Assembly: GCA_002414125.1 (NCBI GenBank)
Contig: DHYN01000002.1
Span: 12,955 to 22,332 of the forward strand
Source: Ruminococcus sp. UBA5129
Lineage (GTDB): Bacteria > Bacillota > Clostridia > Oscillospirales > Ruminococcaceae
Length of the DNA stretch: 9,378 nucleotides
Direction of reading: 5' to 3'
The first letter of the stretch is position 1. Each line of letters opens with the position of its first letter. Both the position numbers and the translations under genes were made by a program. Shown here piece by piece: positions 5,843-9,378 of this stretch. The notes beneath the pieces are model-generated. The model worked only from the letters and a program-made list of their open reading frames with translations, ran no database searches and was not told the DNA's origin.

Positions 5843-6724
5843 ATGAAAAAGAGAAAAAAAATACGGTTTCGGAGAATGATTATTGCCATAACGCTGATCT
5901 GCGCAGCTACATACAAGCTCGCCGATATTAAAAATGCTGATAGCATTGATATGACTGAGTCCGTTTTTCTTCCCGAGTATTCTCAGGAACAGCCGGAGGA
6001 GTTTGTCGGTCAGACCATACATAATACAGCTATGCCCGAGAATCTACAGGAACAGCCAATCGGAAATATTAATCAGACTGTGCAAAATGCAGTATCCGTA
6101 ACCGAGATCAAACAGGAACAAAGAAAGTATTATATAAAAAATGTGCCGCATATATTGCAAACGGCTGACTACCCGACCGGCTGTGAAAGTGTTGCGGCAG
6201 TATCGCTCATGCAATTCTACGGCATTGATATTACAGTGGACGAGTTCATCGACAGCTATCTTCCAAAGGCAGATTGCCCATTCAGTGACGGAGACATGCG
6301 GTACGGCGAAAGTCCGTGGGATTATTTTATAGGAAATCCGAGAACATCACAGGGATTCGGGTGCTATTCAACGGTAATCTTCCACGCAATGACACGGGCG
6401 ATCCCAAATGGAAGATCTGTCAAGGCAGAAAGAAAGCTCTCTCTTGAGGATATCTCCAAAAAATATGTCGCAAACGGAGTCCCTGTGCTGATCTGGGCAA
6501 CTATAGACATGAAAGCTGCCTATGATGGAAAAAGTTGGACGCTGCCCAACGGTGAGCAGTTCACCTTTATCTGTCCCGAGCACGCGCTGCTCCTTATCGG
6601 CTCTGACGAGGAAATGTACTATTTCAGCGATTCGCTTGTCAGAGAAGAGGTGACATCATACCCGAAAAAACGCTGTGAGGCGGCATTTGATGCTCTTGGA
6701 AGGCAGGCTATCATTTTGGAGTGA
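5843..6724 (+). CDS. Membrane-anchored C39-like cysteine peptidase
   Basis: This 293-residue protein has a papain-fold peptidase domain of the Peptidase_C39_2 kind. A basic start (KKRKKIRFRR) and hydrophobic stretch at about 12-24 form a signal anchor, placing the rest outside the cell. Residues 44-93 are an imperfect tandem repeat rich in Gln, Glu and Pro. The peptidase domain runs from about 95 to 290. The likely catalytic residues are Cys114 (PTGCESVA), His247 (CPEHALLLIG) and Asp263 (YFSDS), the usual order and context for the family. The substrate is unknown. Proteins of this kind are secreted or wall-associated, and the FemAB gene downstream makes a cell-wall role reasonable but unproven. 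The same frame continues for 25 codons after the TGA. No ABC transporter or leader peptide gene is present, so a bacteriocin-processing role has no support. Confidence 0.85.
   Translation: MKKRKKIRFRRMIIAITLICAATYKLADIKNADSIDMTESVFLPEYSQEQPEEFVGQTIHNTAMPENLQEQPIGNINQTVQNAVSVTEIKQEQRKYYIKNVPHILQTADYPTGCESVAAVSLMQFYGIDITVDEFIDSYLPKADCPFSDGDMRYGESPWDYFIGNPRTSQGFGCYSTVIFHAMTRAIPNGRSVKAERKLSLEDISKKYVANGVPVLIWATIDMKAAYDGKSWTLPNGEQFTFICPEHALLLIGSDEEMYYFSDSLVREEVTSYPKKRCEAAFDALGRQAIILE
5972..6121 (+). repeat. Tandem linker repeat inside the C39-like peptidase
   Basis: The linker contains two copies of a 21-22 residue unit, at residues 44-64 and 65-86, plus a truncated third at 87-93. The shared pattern is PE..QEQP....(G/N)QT(I/V).N(T/A), with QEQ kept in all three. 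The repeat joins the membrane anchor to the catalytic domain and may act as a flexible spacer through the cell wall, which is inference. Confidence 0.7.
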
Positions 6725-6802
6725 GAGCTCTACAAGACAAAAGAGCTATACATAATAACTGCCAACGGCGTTCCGGTGATTACTCACGACCGGTCAGTTT
6801 GA
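6725..6802 (+). other. In-frame 25-codon extension after the peptidase stop
   Basis: Directly after the TGA at 6722-6724 the same frame stays open until a TGA at 6800-6802. It reads as a plausible peptide whose end, ANGVPVITHDRSV, resembles the DGVPVVIHD motif of glycerophosphodiester phosphodiesterases. This could be decayed coding sequence, a tail lost by a recent nonsense mutation, or chance. The match is short, and I do not claim a gene. Confidence 0.3.
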
Positions 6803-6838
6803 GTATCTTTCAGAAATATAATAAAGGAACAGAAAAAT

Positions 6839-7957
6839 ATGTGGAAAATAGTTGATACATGGAACAAAAACGAAGTAGAAATATATGAAAAATTCGTAAG
6901 GGAACATAAAAACGGGTGGTTTACGCAGTCCATAAGCTGGGCAAAATTCAAGTCCAACTGGTGTCATGAGGCTATACTTATAACAGGAGAAAACGGCGAT
7001 ATAAAGGGTGCTGCGATGATACTTATAAAAAAGATACCTATCATTGGCATGTCATTTTTCTATTGTCCCAGAGGACCTGTCTGTGATTACGATGATAAGG
7101 AGACTCTGAGTGAAATACTCGAGGCTGTAGCTGCTCTTGGGAAGAAATACAAGGCGTATCAATTCAGAACTGATCCACCCATTAATGAGGAAAGCTCCGG
7201 ATATATAGACGTTTTTGAGAACTTGGGATTCAGCTTTAAGGAGAATGCACCTGAACTTTCCACCATACAAGCACGAACCAGTTACATGCTATACTTCAAA
7301 GGCAGGAGCAAGGAGGAGCTTTTTGCATCTTTTCACAGCAAGTGGCGTTATAACATACGTCTTGCATTGAGAAAAGGCGTAGAATGCAGGATCTGCGGCA
7401 AGGAGGCAGTGGATGATTTTTACGCTCTCATGGAGGAGACCGGAGAAAGGGATCGCTTCTGTATTCGTGGAAAAAAATACTTTGAGGATATGCTTGATGC
7501 GCTTGGAGACCAATGCAGACTTTATATGTGCTACTGCGGCAATATTCCGCTGTCCGGAGCTGTCTGCGTCAGATATGCAGGAAAGTCACATTATGTTTAC
7601 GGTGCATCTACAGCCCAAATGCGCAATGTTATGCCGAATTATCTTATGCAGTGGACGATGATATGTGATGCAGTGGACAGTGGCTGTTACGTTCACGACT
7701 TTATGGGCATACCATTTTACAAAGATCCCAAACACCGGAATTACGGAGTATATCGCTTTAAAAAGGGGTTCAACGGAGAGGTCGTGGCCTTTGCCGGAGA
7801 ATTTGACATACGCTATCGTCCTTTTATTTCAAGGCTGTCTGATGTGAGATTTCTTCTGTTCCGGAGGTTTCATAAACTTCAGAGTTTCATGAACAGGTAT
7901 AAAGTGAAATTCAATCCTGAAAATCCAATACCGGTCCATGAGACATACGCAAACTGA
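6839..7957 (+). CDS. FemAB-family peptidoglycan bridge aminoacyltransferase
   Basis: This 372-residue enzyme is of the FemABX type. Members use aminoacyl-tRNA to add amino acids to the stem peptide of lipid II or peptidoglycan at the inner face of the membrane. Two GNAT-like halves are seen. Family signs are FTQSISWAKFK (28-38), the strand ILIKKIPIIG then FFYCPRGPVCDY (73-84), FRTDPP (109-114), SKWRYNIRLA (167-176), SGAVCVRYAGKSHYVYGAS (239-257), NYLMQWTMI (267-275) and DFMGIPFYKDPKHRNYGVY (287-305). No long coiled-coil insert is present, as in the shorter members. AAAGGA about 10 bases upstream of the ATG is a moderate ribosome binding site. It lies 114 bases after the C39-like gene on the same strand with no clear terminator between, so co-transcription is possible. 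The amino acid added cannot be told. Confidence 0.92.
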   Translation: MWKIVDTWNKNEVEIYEKFVREHKNGWFTQSISWAKFKSNWCHEAILITGENGDIKGAAMILIKKIPIIGMSFFYCPRGPVCDYDDKETLSEILEAVAALGKKYKAYQFRTDPPINEESSGYIDVFENLGFSFKENAPELSTIQARTSYMLYFKGRSKEELFASFHSKWRYNIRLALRKGVECRICGKEAVDDFYALMEETGERDRFCIRGKKYFEDMLDALGDQCRLYMCYCGNIPLSGAVCVRYAGKSHYVYGASTAQMRNVMPNYLMQWTMICDAVDSGCYVHDFMGIPFYKDPKHRNYGVYRFKKGFNGEVVAFAGEFDIRYRPFISRLSDVRFLLFRRFHKLQSFMNRYKVKFNPENPIPVHETYAN

Positions 7958-8293
7958 TAAAAGATCATCGTTATTCACCAGGAGTTTATGAAAATTATGA
8001 TTATCGATTTCGGCAGATTGGAGTATTTTCTTATAGCGATATTGCATGGTACGAGGTTCGATAACCTTATTCTAATCCGACAGAATAAAGAAAGCGGCTT
8101 CGTTTCGGAACTTTTCAAAGTATTCCATAAAAAAATCGGATATAGCTACACTTCTGAAAGAGGTATCGGATTTTGGAGTTGAAATTATCACTTTTGTTTT
8201 TCTACATTTTTCAAGCAATACTTGTATATTATGCGAACAAATCATGTAAGTGAGCTGCACTTTCTGTTCCTTAAAATATACTGATAAATATGA
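7958..8293. other. AT-rich spacer, no convincing gene
   Basis: The 336 bases after the FemAB gene contain no recognised gene. A + strand frame at 7988-8182 (64 codons) has AGGAG only 3 bases before its first ATG and no familiar content. A - strand frame ending at 8072 is open back to at least 8368 and reads somewhat more protein-like at its end (SFRSVAISDFFMEYFEK), but it lacks a good start and would lie under the promoter at 8294-8322. No hairpin with a T run was seen after the FemAB stop. Confidence 0.5.
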
Positions 8294-8322
8294 TTGACTT
8301 TTTCTGTTTGCTATGGTATAAT
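8294..8322 (+). promoter_or_regulatory. Sigma-A promoter of the nucleotidyltransferase gene
   Basis: TTGACT (8294-8299) and TATAAT (8317-8322) are 17 bases apart, with an extended -10 TG at 8314-8315. The start would be near 8329, 37 bases before the ATG at 8366. Confidence 0.85.
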
Positions 8323-8365
8323 GTTTACAACATTTTGGAGCGTAAATGGAATTTGGAGAGGAAAA

Positions 8366-9025
8366 ATGATTGATATTACAACATGGATTGAAAGATTTTC
8401 AAAAGCTTTGCAGGAAACGTTTTCTAATCGAGTATGTTTCATAGGATTACAAGGCAGCTACGGACGAGGTGAAGCAACAGATACAAGCGACATTGATATT
8501 GTCGTTATTCTTGATAAACTTTCTGTTGAAGATATTCAACGCTATAGTTCTTTGCTTGATACACTCCCAAACAGGGAATTGACTTGTGGTTTTCTATCGT
8601 GCAAGGATGATTTAATGAACTGGGAGGTATCGGATCTTTTTCAATTCTATCATGATACAAAACCCATTAAAGGAAACCTTGATAATCTATTGCCAGAAAT
8701 TGATGAAAACGCTATAAACAAGGCAATAAAAAGCGGTGTGTGCAATATTTATCACGCTTGTGTACATAACTTGATATATGAAAAAGATGAAAACATTCTA
8801 AAAGGATTGTATAAATCAGCATCATTTGTTGTGCAGGCAATCTGGTATAGGCAAGCCGGAGAATATGTCGAACACCAACAAAACTTACTTGATAAAGTGA
8901 ATGATGAAGAAAAGAAGATAGTTTCTGCCTTTCTTCAAATTAAGAAGGGTGAAAAGATTGATTTTGAATTGTTATCGAATACGCTTTTTGAATGGTCAAA
9001 ATATTGGATAAATAAATTTAGTTAA
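8366..9025 (+). CDS. Nucleotidyltransferase-fold protein (DNA polymerase beta-like superfamily)
   Basis: This 219-residue soluble protein begins with a nucleotidyltransferase domain. The motif GSYGRGEATDTSDIDIV (30-46) gives Gly30-Ser31 and the metal-binding pair Asp42 and Asp44. Glu71 (RELTCGF) is a candidate for the third acidic residue. The second half, about 95-219, is helical, as in aminoglycoside nucleotidyltransferases and related proteins of unknown substrate. I see no specific match to a named resistance enzyme. The ATG at 8366 follows GGAGAGG with good spacing. The upstream in-frame start at 8294 would lie inside the promoter, so it is rejected. Three 60-base stretches counted in the gene (8461, 8701, 8881) are 40, 37 and 28 percent GC, against 55-57 percent in stretches of the protease gene. 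Its own promoter and terminator, plus the recombinase fragment nearby, suggest acquired cargo. Confidence 0.82.
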   Translation: MIDITTWIERFSKALQETFSNRVCFIGLQGSYGRGEATDTSDIDIVVILDKLSVEDIQRYSSLLDTLPNRELTCGFLSCKDDLMNWEVSDLFQFYHDTKPIKGNLDNLLPEIDENAINKAIKSGVCNIYHACVHNLIYEKDENILKGLYKSASFVVQAIWYRQAGEYVEHQQNLLDKVNDEEKKIVSAFLQIKKGEKIDFELLSNTLFEWSKYWINKFS

Positions 9026-9081
9026 TATGAGTAAATTTTGATTTACATCACAAACTTCCCCCTAACAATTAGTTACACATC

Positions 9082-9120
9082 TCAGCGTTGAGCAACTCGC
9101 TCCGTGCTGATTTTTCTTTT
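9082..9120 (+). terminator. Rho-independent terminator after the nucleotidyltransferase gene
   Basis: TCAGC (9082-9086) pairs with GCTGA (9106-9110), and inside it GAGC pairs with GCTC around a five-base loop, with a small internal mismatch between the two stems. A T-rich run (TTTTTCTTTT, 9111-9120) follows. It lies 57 bases after the stop at 9025. Confidence 0.7.
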
Positions 9121-9290
9121 GAGAAGAGATAGCTTTCGTCATTTTAGCGAACTTCTAAACTGTTCTTTTATGCTATCAACTATCCCTCAAACCGTCATAA
9201 ATGATTTTTTTGCACTGAGGAAAATTAAATTTGCTCCGAATCTTTGTAGAAACTGCGGCTTATTTTTCAGAATTAGTGCGCTACAATATT
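9121..9290. other. Short AT-rich spacer, no gene seen
   Basis: I find no supported gene between the terminator and the recombinase fragment. Frames here are short, lack ribosome binding sites and resemble nothing I know. The recombinase frame is open from 9219, but its first 24 codons do not look like recombinase sequence. Confidence 0.5.
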
Positions 9291-9378
9291 AACCCGATTT
9301 ATATTGGCAAGATCGCACAGCTACGCTACACGACTGTCAGCTACAAAAACAACAAGCCCCGAAGCAGTTATCAAAATT
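9291..9378 (+). pseudogene. Headless fragment of a large serine recombinase (continues past window)
   Basis: The last 29 codons read NPIYIGKIAQLRYTTVSYKN and on, which matches the stretch of the Recombinase domain (PF07508) of large serine recombinases, usually written N.VYIG...Q.KY.T.SYK. These enzymes cut and rejoin DNA to move transposons, conjugative elements and phages. The expected N-terminal resolvase domain, with its catalytic serine, is absent. The frame stops at 9216-9218, and the 24 codons between there and 9291 are unlike the family. The similarity begins abruptly, as after a deletion or insertion junction. The rest of the gene would lie to the right of the window. It may be inactive, unless a frameshifted or spliced copy lies elsewhere. 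The call rests on recall of the family pattern. Confidence 0.6.

Noticed and set aside
5843..6724. Reading the C39-like gene as a bacteriocin leader peptidase with a lantibiotic-type cluster
   Set aside because: There is no ABC transporter fusion, no double-glycine precursor peptide and no modification enzyme in the window. The domain is the stand-alone, anchored C39-like type.
7988..8182. 64-codon + strand frame after the FemAB gene as a gene
   Set aside because: The AGGAG is only 3 bases from the first ATG and 12 from the next, no family is recognised, and the opposite strand is equally open.
9056..9140. 26-residue cysteine-containing frame on the - strand overlapping the terminator, as a peptide gene
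   Set aside because: No clear ribosome binding site is seen and its sequence is dictated by the terminator stem, so chance is more likely.
9104..9292. 62-codon + strand frame near the right end as a gene
   Set aside because: It begins inside the terminator hairpin, has no ribosome binding site, and reads like chance translation of AT-rich DNA.
1..9378. CRISPR array, tRNA, rRNA or intact insertion sequence
   Set aside because: I saw no regularly spaced repeats of suitable length, no tRNA-like sequence, and no transposase frame with terminal inverted repeats.

Overview
The window looks like chromosome from a Gram-positive, anaerobic gut or rumen Clostridia, most like Oscillospiraceae (Ruminococcus-type). 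Three things suggest this. The promoters are sigma-A type with near-consensus hexamers and the ribosome binding sites are strong GGAGG types. YajC, the membrane-domain XRE regulator, the TIGR04086 protein and the FemAB enzyme are of Firmicutes kind. Coding GC is moderate, with a visibly AT-richer right end. The genus is an inference from style, not proven.

Left block (1-1782, + strand): the C-terminal ATPase domain of a sensor histidine kinase, cut by the window edge, is followed after 75 bases by a membrane-anchored HtrA/DegP-type serine protease with a PDZ domain. This is the layout of an envelope-stress module. Middle block (1754-5371, - strand), in order of transcription: a MATE efflux transporter, YajC, an XRE-type regulator with six membrane segments, and a small TIGR04086-like four-helix membrane protein whose 3' end overlaps the protease gene tail to tail. 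Each of the first three has its own promoter-like sequence. A strong terminator separates YajC from the regulator. The regulator is preceded by helically phased CGGTTGCA repeats and two dyads that look like operators. A long hairpin at 2177-2212 acts as a + strand terminator and also contains the Shine-Dalgarno sequence of the TIGR04086-like gene.

Right block (5843-9378, + strand): a membrane-anchored C39-like cysteine peptidase with a tandemly repeated linker, a FemAB-type aminoacyltransferase, and then a low-GC nucleotidyltransferase gene with its own consensus promoter and terminator. A headless fragment of a large serine recombinase runs off the right edge. The first two genes point to cell-envelope work. 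The last part looks like a remnant or border of a mobile element.

Three spacers carry no convincing gene: about 470 bases at 5372-5842, about 410 bases at 7958-8365 and about 260 bases at 9026-9290. I found no rRNA, tRNA, CRISPR array, intact insertion sequence or clear new multi-gene system. The most interesting signals are regulatory (2177-2219 and 3242-3381), plus signs of gene decay or transfer in the right third.
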